A stretch of 64,000 nt of DNA from Sphingopyxis sp. BE259 (GTDB taxonomy: Bacteria > Pseudomonadota > Alphaproteobacteria > Sphingomonadales > Sphingomonadaceae), in contig NZ_JAVDWM010000001.1 in NCBI RefSeq assembly GCF_031457495.1, positions 3,584,001-3,648,000 on the forward strand, read 5' to 3'. The notes beneath the pieces are model-generated. The model worked only from the letters and a program-made list of their open reading frames with translations. It had not been told where the DNA came from and made no database searches. Below, one piece after another: positions 44,709 to 54,900 of this stretch. Positions within the stretch are counted from its first letter, which is position 1. Each line of letters starts with the position of its first letter. A program made the position numbers and the translations under genes.

Positions 44709-44985
44709 TGAAAACGGCAAGTCGCGCACCGCTGGCCGAGGCACGGGCGTTCCAGAGGGCGCTGGTCAATCATCTGCTGCACGAAAAGGCGCCGATCATG
44801 GACGGCACCACCCCGAACCGCACATCACGATCAACTATCGCGGCGACCGGCTGGGTTCGCAGACCTTCGGCGCGCTGAAATTGCCGCCGATCGGCTGGAC
44901 GGTCGACGAGATCATCCTGACTGAAAGCATCGTCGGCAAGACCACCCATGTCGAACATGGCCGCTGGCTGCTTGGCGGAACATAA
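44709..44985 (+). pseudogene. Frameshifted small gene
   Basis: From a GTG at 44709 one frame reads VKTASRAPLAEARAFQRALVNHLLH, protein-like and helical. A frame shifted by one base continues from about 44807 as PHITINYRGDRLGSQTFGAL to the stop at 44985, also protein-like. The second frame has no start codon near the join. The total length, 277 bases, is one more than a multiple of three. The simplest reading is a one-base indel near the C-rich ACCACCCCGAACC (about 44800-44812). Function unknown. Confidence 0.4.
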
Positions 44986-45212
44986 CAGCCCGGTCCTATT
45001 TCGCACATCGGGGGCCCAAAACCCCTTTCCTACAACCTACCCATATGCTTCACTCTTTCTGACGCTGCGGCAGCGACCTTGCCCACTTCCGCTCCGTCTC
45101 GTCGCCGTCCCTGTCCCCCCGTCTGCCCCCCCACCCGATGCCACCGCCACCGTATCGCCAATGGGCTGAACTTTCCTGAACTTTGGCCCAGACCCATCCC
45201 CAAAGGCACGCC

Positions 45213-45521
45213 ATGTCGCACCCCTCGAACATCGTCCATTGCACCGGCCCCGCCGATCCGCATGCGCTCGACGGCATTTCGCCGCGCCACCGGACCGGTG
45301 ATCTTGACCAGCGGTGCCCGGTGTGCAGCGGCCACGGCCAGTGGAACAGCCAGATCGACCTGATCAGTCACCGGTCGATCCGCGTCCCCTGTCCCAAATG
45401 CGACGGGCGCGGGTGGATCGAGACCGGGGCCGACATGGTGCCCAGCCACGACATCACGTTGTCGCCCACCGGCCAGCCGATGTGGACGGTGCGGCTCGAC
45501 CCATCCGACGATATCGAATAA
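45213..45521 (+). CDS. Small protein with paired CxxCxGxG-type zinc motifs
   Basis: A 102-residue protein. Two motifs, CPVCSGHG (around residue 36) and CPKCDGRG (around residue 61), match the DnaJ-type C-x2-C-x-G-x-G half-sites. Together they can hold one zinc, as in DnaJ zinc modules or small zinc-ribbon proteins. The C-terminal part has HDITLSPTGQPMWTVRL. AAAGG lies upstream of the ATG at 45213. A longer start at 45183 is possible. Function unknown. Confidence 0.7.
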   Translation: MSHPSNIVHCTGPADPHALDGISPRHRTGDLDQRCPVCSGHGQWNSQIDLISHRSIRVPCPKCDGRGWIETGADMVPSHDITLSPTGQPMWTVRLDPSDDIE

Positions 45522-45643
45522 TCGCCGCGCCGCGCCGCGGCGGAACTCCTCGCTCTCTCAGGACTTTACCTCATGTGTGGGGCAACAACAAAGCATGCCC
45601 ACGCCCGCTTGGCCCGGCACGCGACCTGAATGGAGTGATGTCG

Positions 45644-46108
45644 ATGAACAAGCTGATGATCCTGCCGCTTGCCGCGGCGACCGCGTTGGCCGGCTGCGCC
45701 GGTACTTATGGCGGTATCGGTGGCGGCGCCAGCGCCTATGACGACGGCGGCTACGGCTATTATGACCCGGGCTATTACAGCCAATATGGCAATTATGATT
45801 ATGACCGTCCCGATCCGCGCTACGGCGGCTATTATGCCGATCAATATTATCGCTCCGACCGCCGTTATCGCGAACGCCGCCTGTCGTCGAACGACCGGGT
45901 GTATCGCGGCCGCGACAATAAATATTATTGCCGCCGCAACGACGGATCGACCGGGCTGATCGTCGGCGGCATCGCGGGCGGCATCGCCGGCAACGTCATC
46001 GCTCCCGGTGGATCGGAAACGCTGGGCACGATTCTGGGCGCAGTCGGCGGCGCGGTCGCCGGGCGCGCTATCGAACGCAGCGGCAATAACGACGTGCGTT
46101 GCCGCTGA
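45644..46108 (+). CDS. Lipoprotein with Tyr-rich region and glycine-zipper
   Basis: A 154-residue lipoprotein. The signal peptide with lipobox LAGC comes first (residues about 1-20), then a Tyr/Gly/Asp-rich low-complexity stretch (YDDGGYGYYDPGYYSQYGNYDYDRP). A glycine-zipper helix pair follows (IVGGIAGGIAGNVIAPGG ... GTILGAVGGAVAGRAIE), as in outer-membrane glycine-zipper proteins (Rick_17kDa-like). ATG 45644 is chosen because GGAG is 8 bases upstream; 45638 is too close. Likely an envelope-stress or structural lipoprotein (inference). Confidence 0.8.
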   Translation: MNKLMILPLAAATALAGCAGTYGGIGGGASAYDDGGYGYYDPGYYSQYGNYDYDRPDPRYGGYYADQYYRSDRRYRERRLSSNDRVYRGRDNKYYCRRNDGSTGLIVGGIAGGIAGNVIAPGGSETLGTILGAVGGAVAGRAIERSGNNDVRCR

Positions 46109-46118
46109 GGCCGCTGGG

Positions 46119-47000
46119 CTAGCCGCCGATCTCCACTGTCGCGGCGCGCTCGATCGCGGCGCGCCAGTGGGGCCGCACCAGCAGCCCGAACAGCTCCGGC
46201 AGCGTCCGTTCGATTTCGTCCGCGGTCAGGTAGCGCCGGTCGGACCGCCCGTCGGCCAGCCGCACCGTCAACCGGTTGTCTCGCAGCGCATAGCGCGCTT
46301 GCGGAGTCGTGCGCGCCGTGATCAACTCGTGGCGGAAATGCGAATCGGGATGCGCCGACGTGTACCAATTGCCGACAACGCAATCGATCGGCAGCGCCGG
46401 ACCATCGTCGAGCCGGTACAGCGGCTGCCAGGTTTCGCCGACCTCGGCCGCCACTTCCCAGCCAAAACCGTTGCGCAGCACGCGATAGCGTTCGTGGACC
46501 GTCGGCTGCGGCGCTTCGCTGTCCATGGCCAGCGGCTGCGGCGGCACCGCGGCACCGAACCCGACGTCGGCCAGCCACGGCCGCCCGTCCAGCGTGACCA
46601 GCACCACCATATGGGTGCGCGGCGTCGCGGCGGCGTCGGCGGGCAGCATCCAGCGCACCCGGCCCAACATCGCCTCGGCCTCGAACCCGATGGCCTGCAA
46701 TATGCGCAGGAACAGGCCATTCTGTTCGAAACAATAACCGCCGCGCCGCTGGCCGATCAGCTTGGCCTCGACGGCGTCGGCGCCAATGTCGATCCCGGCG
46801 CCGGTCAACACGTCGATCGCTTCGAACGGGATCGCCGCTATATGCGCCGCCTGCAACGCGGTGAGCACGTCCAGCGTCGGCGTCAACGGACCGCGATAGC
46901 CAATCCGGGCCAGATAGCGTGTCAACAACGGCGGCGCCCCGGACAGCGCGGCCTCGCCATCAACGGCGTTCGAAATTGGGGCAGCAGGGTAGTGCAACAT
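46119..47000 (-). CDS. nat: Arylamine N-acetyltransferase
   Basis: A 293-residue NAT with the Cys-His-Asp triad: Cys in RRGGYCFEQN, His in RTHMVVLV, Asp in LADVGFG. It acetylates arylamines or arylhydrazines using acetyl-CoA and can detoxify drugs such as isoniazid. The ATG at 47000 has GGAG 9 bases upstream; a TTG at 47006 is less likely. Transcribed alone, convergent with the glycine-zipper gene. Confidence 0.93.
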   Translation of the reverse strand: MLHYPAAPISNAVDGEAALSGAPPLLTRYLARIGYRGPLTPTLDVLTALQAAHIAAIPFEAIDVLTGAGIDIGADAVEAKLIGQRRGGYCFEQNGLFLRILQAIGFEAEAMLGRVRWMLPADAAATPRTHMVVLVTLDGRPWLADVGFGAAVPPQPLAMDSEAPQPTVHERYRVLRNGFGWEVAAEVGETWQPLYRLDDGPALPIDCVVGNWYTSAHPDSHFRHELITARTTPQARYALRDNRLTVRLADGRSDRRYLTADEIERTLPELFGLLVRPHWRAAIERAATVEIGG

Positions 47001-47226
47001 CGGCAAAGACTCCGTTCGCGAATCATCTGCCGATGCTTATGAAAGCTCCACCACGGTTGAGGTCAAGCGACGAAAGACGCGGCGCGTTCCGCTTGGCGAC
47101 CCCGCCTTGTCGAAACGACTGATCGCCTTTAGGGCCGGTGCAGGCGAGCACGGCGGCGTGGGCCGCCGCGGTTGGTGACAGGAATTAACACATGACGGCG
47201 ATCGCCCGGACCACCTTTTCCCGCCG

Positions 47227-47835
47227 ATGACGCCCGCGTTCGCCATGATCGATGATTTCGCCGCCGACCCCCTGGAACTGCGGCGGCAGGCGCTGGCGCT
47301 CGGTTATGATGCCCGCGACCAGAACGCCAATTATCCCGGTATCGTGTCGGCGCGGACACTGCCGATCAAGGGGCTCGACGACTATGTCTCGCGTATCGTC
47401 GGTACCCCCGTCGTCGGCGCCCCGGGCACCCTGCATGGCCATTGCCGCCTGACTCTGAAGGGCGATCGCGGGCGCAGCGGAGTCCATATCGACCCCGCCT
47501 TCTACTCGGGCATCCTCTATCTCAGCCTGCCCGAACATTGCCGCGGCGGCACCGATTTCTATCGCCACCGCCGCACCGGGCTCGACCGCGTTCCGACGAC
47601 GCGCGACGGTATCGTCGCTGCCGGATATGACGACATCAACCAGCTGGTCGACGACGTCGTCAACCGCGACACCGCCCGCCCCGCGCGCTGGGAAAAGAGC
47701 TTTACCGCGCCGATGCGTTGCAACCGGCTGATCCTGTTCAGCCCGTGGATGTTTCACAACAGCGCGGCGGGTTTCGGCACCACCCCCGCCGACGGGCGGC
47801 TCGTCTATCTGATGTTCTTCGCTGCGGCAGCTTAA
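47227..47835 (+). CDS. DUF6445-type protein with possible 2-oxoglutarate-oxygenase-like fold
   Basis: A 202-residue protein. GVHIDPAFYSGILYLSLPEHCRGGTDFYRHRRTG supplies an H-x-D pair, and SPWMFHNSAAGFGTTPADGRLVYLMFFA a distal histidine and arginine. This order resembles Fe(II)/2-oxoglutarate oxygenases, and relatives are annotated DUF6445. The substrate is unknown. Its stop overlaps that of the convergent OsmC gene by 4 bases. Confidence 0.75.
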   Translation: MTPAFAMIDDFAADPLELRRQALALGYDARDQNANYPGIVSARTLPIKGLDDYVSRIVGTPVVGAPGTLHGHCRLTLKGDRGRSGVHIDPAFYSGILYLSLPEHCRGGTDFYRHRRTGLDRVPTTRDGIVAAGYDDINQLVDDVVNRDTARPARWEKSFTAPMRCNRLILFSPWMFHNSAAGFGTTPADGRLVYLMFFAAAA

Positions 47836-48260
47836 TTTTCCAGGCTGTGCTCAAGCGTGATTTCGCAATCGAGCAGCTTTGACACCGGGCAGTTCATTTC
47901 GGCTTCCTTGGCGATCCGGGCAAACTCGTCGGCGTCGATCCCCGGCACCTTGGCGACCAACGTCAGCGCCGACTTGCTGATCTCGAAGCCGCCCTCGACG
48001 ACATCGAGCGTCACCGCGGCGGTCGTCTCCAGCGTATCGCCGGCATATCCGGCGCGTGCGAGGCCGAACGACAGCGCCATCGTGAAACACGCCGCGTGCG
48101 CCGCCGCGATCAGTTCTTCTGGGTTGGTCCCCGGCACCCCCTCGAACCGGGTCCCGAACCCATAGGGCTGCTGGTCGAGAACCCCCGACTTGGTCGTGAT
48201 CGACCCCTTGCCCTCCTTGCCGAAGCCTTCGTAACGGGCGGACGCGCGATTGATGGTCAT
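47832..48260 (-). CDS. OsmC-family peroxidase
   Basis: A 142-residue OsmC/Ohr-fold protein with the two redox cysteines: the first in ELIAAAHAACFTMALS, the second in EMNCPVSKLLDCEI. It reduces organic hydroperoxides; the N-terminus MTINRASARYEGFGKEGKGSI fits OsmC rather than Ohr. AAGGAG lies upstream of the ATG at 48260. Confidence 0.9.
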   Translation of the reverse strand: MTINRASARYEGFGKEGKGSITTKSGVLDQQPYGFGTRFEGVPGTNPEELIAAAHAACFTMALSFGLARAGYAGDTLETTAAVTLDVVEGGFEISKSALTLVAKVPGIDADEFARIAKEAEMNCPVSKLLDCEITLEHSLEN

Positions 48261-48403
48261 GGGAATGTCTCCTTGGCAGAATGGACGGGGCCACCGATCG
48301 GGCGGGACTCGGACCCGCACGTCGGGTGCCCGGCAATCTACCGCGCGCGGCCGCGCGCTGTCACACCCTTTCATCGACGAAACGGCGGCGACGTTGCCGC
48401 CCC

Positions 48404-48964
48404 CTACGGCGCGATCTTCTTGACCAGCCCCGCCGCGACATCCTTTGCCGTTGCATCGGGGGCGCTGCCGACGGTCAGGATAACGAACCGGCTATCGTCG
48501 AGAAAGACATTCATCTGGTTGATCCCCGGGACGAAGAACGCTGCCTTGCCCAGCCCCGCGACATCTTCGATCTTCTTGTCCGAAAAGGCCGCCATCGTTT
48601 TCTCGGTCGTCTCGCGCGTCTGCTTGATCGCCGCGTCATTGTTGTCGGCAATCGGCGATCGGCGCGCCATCAGCGTCGCGCGACTGCCGCCCGCGAGCAT
48701 ATAAGTGCATTCGGACGTCGCGGCATTACTGCCCTCGGCCTTGGTGACAAAGGCCAGGCTGGTTTCGGTGACCGTGTCGCCCAGCGCCGCACCGACCGCC
48801 GCCTTGTCGAGCAACGCGCAGGCATCGCTGGCATCCCAGTCGCTGACCGCCGCCACGTTGCTTTCGCCATCGTCGGCCGCGCCATCGACCGCCCCGCCGC
48901 CGCACGCGCCCAGCAACAAAGCGCCCATTCCGACCACGATCGCACCGCTTACATTCCGTCGCAT
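48404..48964 (-). CDS. Lipoprotein of unknown function
   Basis: A 186-residue lipoprotein with lipobox ALLLGAC (cysteine near residue 21). The soluble domain contains DACALLDKAAVGAALGDTV and ATSECTYMLAGG, with two cysteines likely to pair. The layout resembles DUF3558-like secreted proteins. Transcribed alone. Confidence 0.7.
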   Translation of the reverse strand: MRRNVSGAIVVGMGALLLGACGGGAVDGAADDGESNVAAVSDWDASDACALLDKAAVGAALGDTVTETSLAFVTKAEGSNAATSECTYMLAGGSRATLMARRSPIADNNDAAIKQTRETTEKTMAAFSDKKIEDVAGLGKAAFFVPGINQMNVFLDDSRFVILTVGSAPDATAKDVAAGLVKKIAP

Positions 48965-49089
48965 AAGATTCTCCCCGCCATCGGCATTGATCCGGTGCGA
49001 CCCGCGATCACGATGGGCGCAAAGCGCCGTGATCGCAAGATAAGGCCTGCTTCAAAGGGACATAAGCAGCGACACGCGGCGACAAGCGG

Positions 49090-49428
49090 TCAGCGCCGCC
49101 GCGGCACCCCAGCGCGATCGAGCTCGGCGCCCAGTCGACCGGTCAGCCACAGCCCCCACATCTTGAAATCGGCGGCCAGGCTCCACAACGGATAGGTAAA
49201 GGTCGCCGGGCGGTTCTTCTCGACCCCGAAATGCGCCGCCCACGCAAAGGCATAGCCCGCAAGCGGCAAAGCAATCAGCCACGCCCACCGCCCGCTCAGC
49301 ACCGCGACGACTGCGATCAGTACGACCAGGCTGGTCCCGACATAATGCAGCGCCCGCGTCGACGCCTTGCTATGCTCGCGCAGGTAAAAGGGCCAGAATT
49401 CGGCGAATGTCGTGTATTGGCGCGGCAT
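49090..49428 (-). CDS. DUF962/Mpo1-like membrane protein
   Basis: A 112-residue protein beginning FAEFWPFYLREHSKASTRALHYVGTSLV, the DUF962/Mpo1 signature (histidines in the first and second helices). It ends with AHFGVEKNRPATFTYPLWSLAADFKM. Yeast Mpo1 is a 2-hydroxy fatty acid dioxygenase; the bacterial substrate is unknown but is likely a hydroxy fatty acid. Confidence 0.85.
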   Translation of the reverse strand: MPRQYTTFAEFWPFYLREHSKASTRALHYVGTSLVVLIAVVAVLSGRWAWLIALPLAGYAFAWAAHFGVEKNRPATFTYPLWSLAADFKMWGLWLTGRLGAELDRAGVPRRR

Positions 49429-49470
49429 GATGATCGGCTTTCGCTGGATTGATGGCGGCGCGCGCGGCGC

Positions 49471-49728
49471 TTATTCGCTACGGTGGACGATCACGTCCCA
49501 ATGTTCCTCGACCAGCGCGCATCGTTTCGCTTCTTCCGCCTTGAACTTCGCCAGATCGGGGAACAGCCGCGCGCCCACCGCCTCGGCTGCGGCATCATAG
49601 CCGGTGCCATTACCCACCCCGTCCTCAGCGCCGCGATAGGTGATGGCCACCGGCGCAGCATCCGGTGCGGCAGCGACCAAAAACCAGGGCAACAGGACCA
49701 GCATGGCGCGTCCTTTCATTCCGGCCAA
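49471..49728 (-). CDS. Small secreted hypothetical protein
   Basis: An 85-residue protein with a signal peptide (MLVLLPWFLVAAAPDA) and a short mature part ending KRCALVEEHWDVIVHRSE with one cysteine. It sits 42 bases upstream of the DUF962 gene on the same strand, possibly co-transcribed. Family not recognised. Confidence 0.55.
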   Translation of the reverse strand: MAGMKGRAMLVLLPWFLVAAAPDAAPVAITYRGAEDGVGNGTGYDAAAEAVGARLFPDLAKFKAEEAKRCALVEEHWDVIVHRSE

Positions 49729-49762
49729 ACTCTAAGCGCGACCCATGGGAAGCACAAGCGCC

Positions 49763-50218
49763 CTAGCCCCGCTTCAACCGCACCAACGCACTGTCGAGCG
49801 CCTGCAGGAATTGCGACCGGTCGGCTTTTGAAAAGGGCCGCGGACCGCCGATCTGATCGCCCCCGGCGCGCAGATCGGCCATGATCGCGCGCGTCGCGAT
49901 CGCCGGGCCGATCGACGCCATGGTGAACGGCTTGCCGTTCGGGCCCAGCACCGTCGCCCCCGCCTTCAGCGCCCGGTCGGCGAGCAAGATATCGGCGGTG
50001 ATTACGATGCTCTGCACATTCGCCGCTTCGGCGATCCAGTCGTCGGCGGCATCAAAGCCGTCGGAAACGACAATGCGCTCGATCAGCGGGTGATCGGGGA
50101 CGCGCAACCGGCTGTTGCTCACCACCTTCACCGCGGCCTCGTGCCGCCACGCAACGCGGTAAATCTCGTCCTTCACCGGGCAGGCGTCGGCATCGACCAA
50201 TATCGTCGGGGCAGGCAT
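49763..50218 (-). CDS. UPF0178 (YaiI/YqxD) family protein
   Basis: A 151-residue protein beginning ILVDADACPVKDEIYRVA, the UPF0178 signature, with IVITADILLADRALKAGATVLGPNGKPFT later. The fold is predicted to be PIN-like, but biochemical function is not established. Followed on the plus side by a tiny basic protein gene. Confidence 0.9.
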   Translation of the reverse strand: MPAPTILVDADACPVKDEIYRVAWRHEAAVKVVSNSRLRVPDHPLIERIVVSDGFDAADDWIAEAANVQSIVITADILLADRALKAGATVLGPNGKPFTMASIGPAIATRAIMADLRAGGDQIGGPRPFSKADRSQFLQALDSALVRLKRG

Positions 50219-50231
50219 GGCGGCGGCGCAG

Positions 50232-50363
50232 TTACTTCTTCATATTGTCGAGGCCGGCAACCACCCCGACCTTGGTCGACGGATTGCTGGCGTTCGTCTT
50301 TTTGGGCTTTTCAGCCTTGGGCTTGCGGACTTCGCGGTTCGTCTTCTTCTGGCCTTTGGCCAT
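50232..50363 (-). CDS. Tiny Lys-rich protein (43 residues)
   Basis: A 43-residue protein, MAKGQKKTNREVRKPKAEKP followed by KKTNASNPSTKV... ending GLDNMKK. It is very basic and low in hydrophobics, so probably unstructured. AAGG lies upstream of the ATG at 50363. It lies 13 bases before UPF0178 and may share its mRNA. Similar tiny Lys-rich proteins are recurrently annotated as hypothetical in alphaproteobacteria (recollection, not searched). Confidence 0.7.
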   Translation of the reverse strand: MAKGQKKTNREVRKPKAEKPKKTNASNPSTKVGVVAGLDNMKK

Positions 50364-50441
50364 GGTCAATACCTTGAAAGGGAGCGGACGCCTTTGCCCG
50401 TCGCCGCGCAGCCTACGCGCTTTGCCGCCGCAAGTCGCCCT

Positions 50442-51200
50442 TTAACCCACCAGTCCGTCCCACATCAGCTTGGCGCCGAGCAGGATCATCAGCGCATAGA
50501 TGATGACATAGAAACGCGCGCCATCGATCCGTCTCAGCCAGCGCACCGTGAGCAGCGTCGAACCGATCGCGAGCGGCATCAGCAGCGCCGCGGCGACCAG
50601 CACCTCGTGCGGAAAGGCGCCGAGCGCAACATAGGCGGGCACCTTGATCCAGTTGATCGCCGCAAACAGCACCGAACTGGTGCCGACGAACACCAGATGC
50701 GGCAGGCGGCGGGGTGTCACCCACATCTGGAACGGCGGGCCGCCCGCGTGTGCAATCTGGCTGGTGAAACCGGTGGCGACCCCGAACAGGCTGCCGACCC
50801 AGCCGGGCGATGTCGATGCCGCGACCGCTCGCCCGCCGCGTTCGACCCACAGCCGGTACACCCCGAACGCCAGCGTGATCGCGCCCAGCGCCGCCATCAG
50901 CTTCGCCTCGTCGACCTGATCGGCTAAAAAATAGCCCGCCACGATGCCCAGCGCGGCGCCCGGCAGCATCCAGCCGATGATCCACCCATCCCAGGTCTTG
51001 CGAAACGACCACACGCTGACGACGTCCTGCACGATCAGGATCGGCAGCAGCAGCGCGGCAGCCAGCGTCGGCGGCAACACCAGCGCGACGATTGGCGTCG
51101 CCAGCGCGCCGACCCCCGACAATCCGCCCTTAGCCAGCCCGAGCAAGATCACCGCCAGCGCCAGCACGGCGAGCGTCAGCGGGTCGCTCAGCAGGCTCAT
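50442..51200 (-). CDS. TauE/SafE-family (TSUP) permease
   Basis: A 252-residue membrane protein with about eight helices, in two similar halves. Features are [26 protein letters not shown] and [28 protein letters not shown]. The family exports sulfite, sulfoacetate and similar organosulfonates. The ATG at 51200 overlaps the ung stop by 4 bases. The substrate is unknown. Confidence 0.88.
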   Translation of the reverse strand: MSLLSDPLTLAVLALAVILLGLAKGGLSGVGALATPIVALVLPPTLAAALLLPILIVQDVVSVWSFRKTWDGWIIGWMLPGAALGIVAGYFLADQVDEAKLMAALGAITLAFGVYRLWVERGGRAVAASTSPGWVGSLFGVATGFTSQIAHAGGPPFQMWVTPRRLPHLVFVGTSSVLFAAINWIKVPAYVALGAFPHEVLVAAALLMPLAIGSTLLTVRWLRRIDGARFYVIIYALMILLGAKLMWDGLVG

Positions 51201-51910
51201 CCGGCCGCGACGTCGGGGTGTTCGGGCAGGCGCCAATCAATCGCCCCGCGGCCGTGGGTTTCGAGGAAGGCATTGGCTTGGCTGAACGGCCGCGATCCGA
51301 AAAAGCCGTTGTGCGCCGACAGCGGCGAGGGATGCGGCGCGCGCAGGATCAGGTGCGGGCTGGCCGCGCTCAGCCCCGCGACATGCGCCGCCTTCTTTTG
51401 CGCGTGACTGCCCCACAGGATGAACACCTTGGGCGCCGGATCGGCAGCAACCGCGGCGACCACCGCATCGGTAAACTGCTCCCACCCGCGCTTCTGATGT
51501 GACGCCGCCTGTCCCGCCTCGACCGTCAGGCAATTGTTGAGCAGCAGCACGCCTTGGTCCGCCCAATGTTTGAGGTACCCGTGCGACGCCCGCGCAATGC
51601 CCAAATCGCTCTGCATTTCCTTGTAGATATTGACCAGGCTCGGCGGCACCCGCACCCCCGGCTGGACCGAAAAACACAGCCCATGCGCCTGCCCCGGCCC
51701 ATGGTACGGATCCTGCCCCAAGATGACGACACGCACATCCTGCGGCGGGGTCGCATCAAGCGCCGCAAACCAGTCGCGCGGCCGCGGATAGATGGTCTTG
51801 CCCTGGTCGCGCTCGGCGCCCAGAAACGCCTTCAACGCCGCCATATAGGGCTGCTGGAATTCGCCGCCGATCGCCGCGAACCAATCGGGATGCAGTTTGA
51901 CGTCAGCCAT
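51197..51910 (-). CDS. ung: Uracil-DNA glycosylase (family 1)
   Basis: A 237-residue repair enzyme removing uracil from DNA. The water-activating motif is [10 protein letters not shown] (D67 catalytic) and the leucine/serine loop is [21 protein letters not shown] gives the conserved Asn. Standard length. It overlaps the TauE gene and is divergent from nothing near, so the two share a transcript. Confidence 0.96.
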   Translation of the reverse strand: MADVKLHPDWFAAIGGEFQQPYMAALKAFLGAERDQGKTIYPRPRDWFAALDATPPQDVRVVILGQDPYHGPGQAHGLCFSVQPGVRVPPSLVNIYKEMQSDLGIARASHGYLKHWADQGVLLLNNCLTVEAGQAASHQKRGWEQFTDAVVAAVAADPAPKVFILWGSHAQKKAAHVAGLSAASPHLILRAPHPSPLSAHNGFFGSRPFSQANAFLETHGRGAIDWRLPEHPDVAAG

Positions 51911-51951
51911 GGCTGGCGCTTCACCAGAGCGGCGCGGGCTTGTCCAGAGGC

Positions 51952-54900
51952 TTACAGGCTGCCGCGCACGCTCAGAAAAAACCGCCGCCCCAGATAATCA
52001 TATTGCGTCCCGAACGCGGGTGCCTGCCCGATCACCGGCGGGGTCGCGGTGACGACGGTCGAGACGCGCGGCGGGGGCGTATCGAACAGGTTCGCGACAC
52101 CCAGCGTGATACGGAAGCGATCCGCCACGTCGCGGCTGACCGACAAGCTATGATAGAAGGTCGCCGGAACACTGACATCGGGACAAAAGCGCCCGCCGGG
52201 ACGGAATCCGGAGGTGCGGCACGGATCGCCGCCTTGCGCCGTCAGCAGGTCCGCCTGGTTCGATGCGGCGCCGGTAACGTCGAGCCCGTAAAACAGCGTC
52301 CAGCCATCCTTCATCCAGCCCAGATTGAAGTCACCGACCCATTTCGGGTTGCCGATCTTGCCATTGTCATCGACCGTGGTGCCGGGAAACAGCGCCACCT
52401 TGTCTTCGACTTGCCAGGTCATCTGCGCCCGAAACGCCAGCGCGCCGAGGGTGCCGAGATCCTGATCGAGCGCCAGCGACAGGTCGACACCGCGGTTCCG
52501 CTGGCGGCTGATATTGACATAGCGATCGGTGACCGCCGCGACGCTCTGGGCATCGGGTCCGGCCGCCGTGCGTGTGAAAAGACCGCAAAGCGGTTCATCC
52601 GTGACGTCCGATGCGTAACAGCCGCGCAAGATATTGCCCGCCCCGAGCAGGGTGATCGCGTCCTTCACCTCGATATCGAAATAATCGACCGCGAGCCGGG
52701 CCTTGAGCCCGCCCCACAGCATCCCCGAGAAGTCAGGGGTCAGGATCACCGACACTGTTTTCGCGGTCGAGGTTTCGGGCTTGAGCTGGCCGATGCCGCC
52801 CCCCGACGCGATTATCGCCGGGCCGACGCCGCCCGCAAAGGTTGGACCGATGCCGTCGGCGGCGCAATTGTCGAATGTCCGCTGGCTGATCGCGCCTGCC
52901 GCTAGCCGTGCCGCCGTCTGGATGCAGGGATCGATATCCTGCTGCCCCAGAAAGCCCGTTTGGTTTTCGAGGAACAGTTCGAACAGCGCCGGGGCGCGGA
53001 ACGACGTGCCCCAGGTTCCGCGGAAGCGCAGCCAGTCGGTGACCGCCCAGTCGGCGCCGACCTTCCATGTCGTGTCGCTGAAACTGTCCTGCACCCCGTC
53101 GCGGCGCGTCGCCTCGACATGGGTATAGCGCGCCGCGCCCGACAAGGTCAGCCGCTCGATCAGCGGCATGTCCGCAAGCAGCGGCACTTCGACCTCACCA
53201 AAAACTTCCTTAGACACGGTGCGCCCCGCGGTGATGCCCGATGTGGTGAAATTGGCGACATTGCCCGCCAGCGTCGCTTCGCCCGGTGTGTCCTTGATCT
53301 CGTCGCGCCGGATATTGGCGCCGAACGCCGCGCCGAACGGACCGGCTGGCAGAGTGAACAACTTGCCGGTCAACAGCGCCTCGGCCGACGTCTGCTTGAA
53401 CAGCGTGCGGCCGGTTTCGCGTCCGGTCAGGAAGGCACGCTCGGCCGGCGTAAAGTCGCCGCGCAGCACGCGCGGGTCGGTAAAATCGATGTCGATGCAT
53501 GGCACGCCGCGCACCGCCGTCTCCGTCCCGGCGCACGAGCGGGTGCGCAAGGCCTGCGACGCGAGTGCGTCCTGATAGGTCACATCCTGCGTGTAACTGG
53601 CGTCCGAGCGGCTGTGCTGGCCATGGACATCCCATTTCCAACCGCCGCCCATTTCGCCGCGCAACCCCAGCACGCCACGATAATAGTCGACGTCAGCACG
53701 GCTTTCGGACTTCACCAGCACCCGCGGGCGCAGGATGAGGTTGCCGCCGAATTCGCCGTTGAACGGATCGCCGATGTCGAATGGATCGCAATTGTTCGCC
53801 GCCGGATTGCACAGGAAAAAGGGCAGCATCGATGCGCCGGTAAACTGCTCCAGCGTCAGCACCTGAAAGCTGTTGTTCCGCGATTGGCGGTTGCTAAACA
53901 ATGCCTCGCCATAAAGCGTCAGGCCGTCGGTCAGGTCATATGCGCCCTCGGCAAAGGCGCTGATCCGGCTCACTCCCGAAAACACGTCCATATCCTGCTC
54001 GACCGGCTCGAACTGATTGAGCGCGCCGGCCGATGGGCCGTCAAAATTGACCCCCAAGAAATCATCGGGGCCGAACACGCCGATCGGGTTATAGGCATTG
54101 ATCGGGATACCGACCCCCGCAAATTCGGGGCCATATTGCCCGGCAAAGACCGCCTGCCCGTTCGGCGCGATCAGCCCGGGGCCAAAGGTTGGAAAGCCGT
54201 CCGGATCGACCCCCGAAAAATCGCCGAAGACGATCGCATTGCCCACAGTGCTGCTGCACGCCGGTCGCCCGGTGCGGAAATCGACGATGTCGGCGCGGCT
54301 GCCATCGGCTTCGCGCTTCAGATATTCCTCGGGGCAGAACAGGAAACCGCGATCGCGGCGGGTCAGGCTTTGTTGGCGAAAGGCATCGACGGTCGCAAAG
54401 ATATGCCCGCGGTCGAACGTCTTGCCGAAACTCGCGTCGGCGCCATAGCTTTCGCCGCCACCATGCTGCGTGATCGACGAAAAGCCGCCGACCTCAAACC
54501 CGTTCAGATCGTTGCGGGTTAGGATGTTGATGACCCCGGCGACCGCGTCCGACCCGTAGATCGACGACGCGCCGGTCTTGAGCACTTGGGCCTCTCCCGC
54601 CACCGACAGCGGCAGGACATTGAGGTCGAAGGGCGCAACCGACCCGCGGATTCCCGCCGGACCCGCACGCCGACCATTGATCAGCACAAGGGTGCGCTCG
54701 GCGCCAAGGCCGCGCAGCGACACCGTCTGCACGTCATTGCCGCCATTGGCGACGATCCGGTTCGACAGCGCCGAGGTGATCTGGATCGAGCCCTGCGCCG
54801 CGGGCGCCGATTGCAGGATGTCGGCCAATTGGACCTGCCCCTGCAATTTCGCCGCCGCGACGTCGATGATCTGGATCGGGTCGGCGCTGGTAAATTCGCT

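Noticed and set aside
48302..48345. tRNA-like fragment on the minus strand (a GGGACTCGGACCCGCAC stretch resembling a T-arm, then GTGCCCGGCAATCTACC)
   Set aside because: No complete cloverleaf, acceptor stem or CCA end could be drawn. It is at most a degraded remnant or a chance match.
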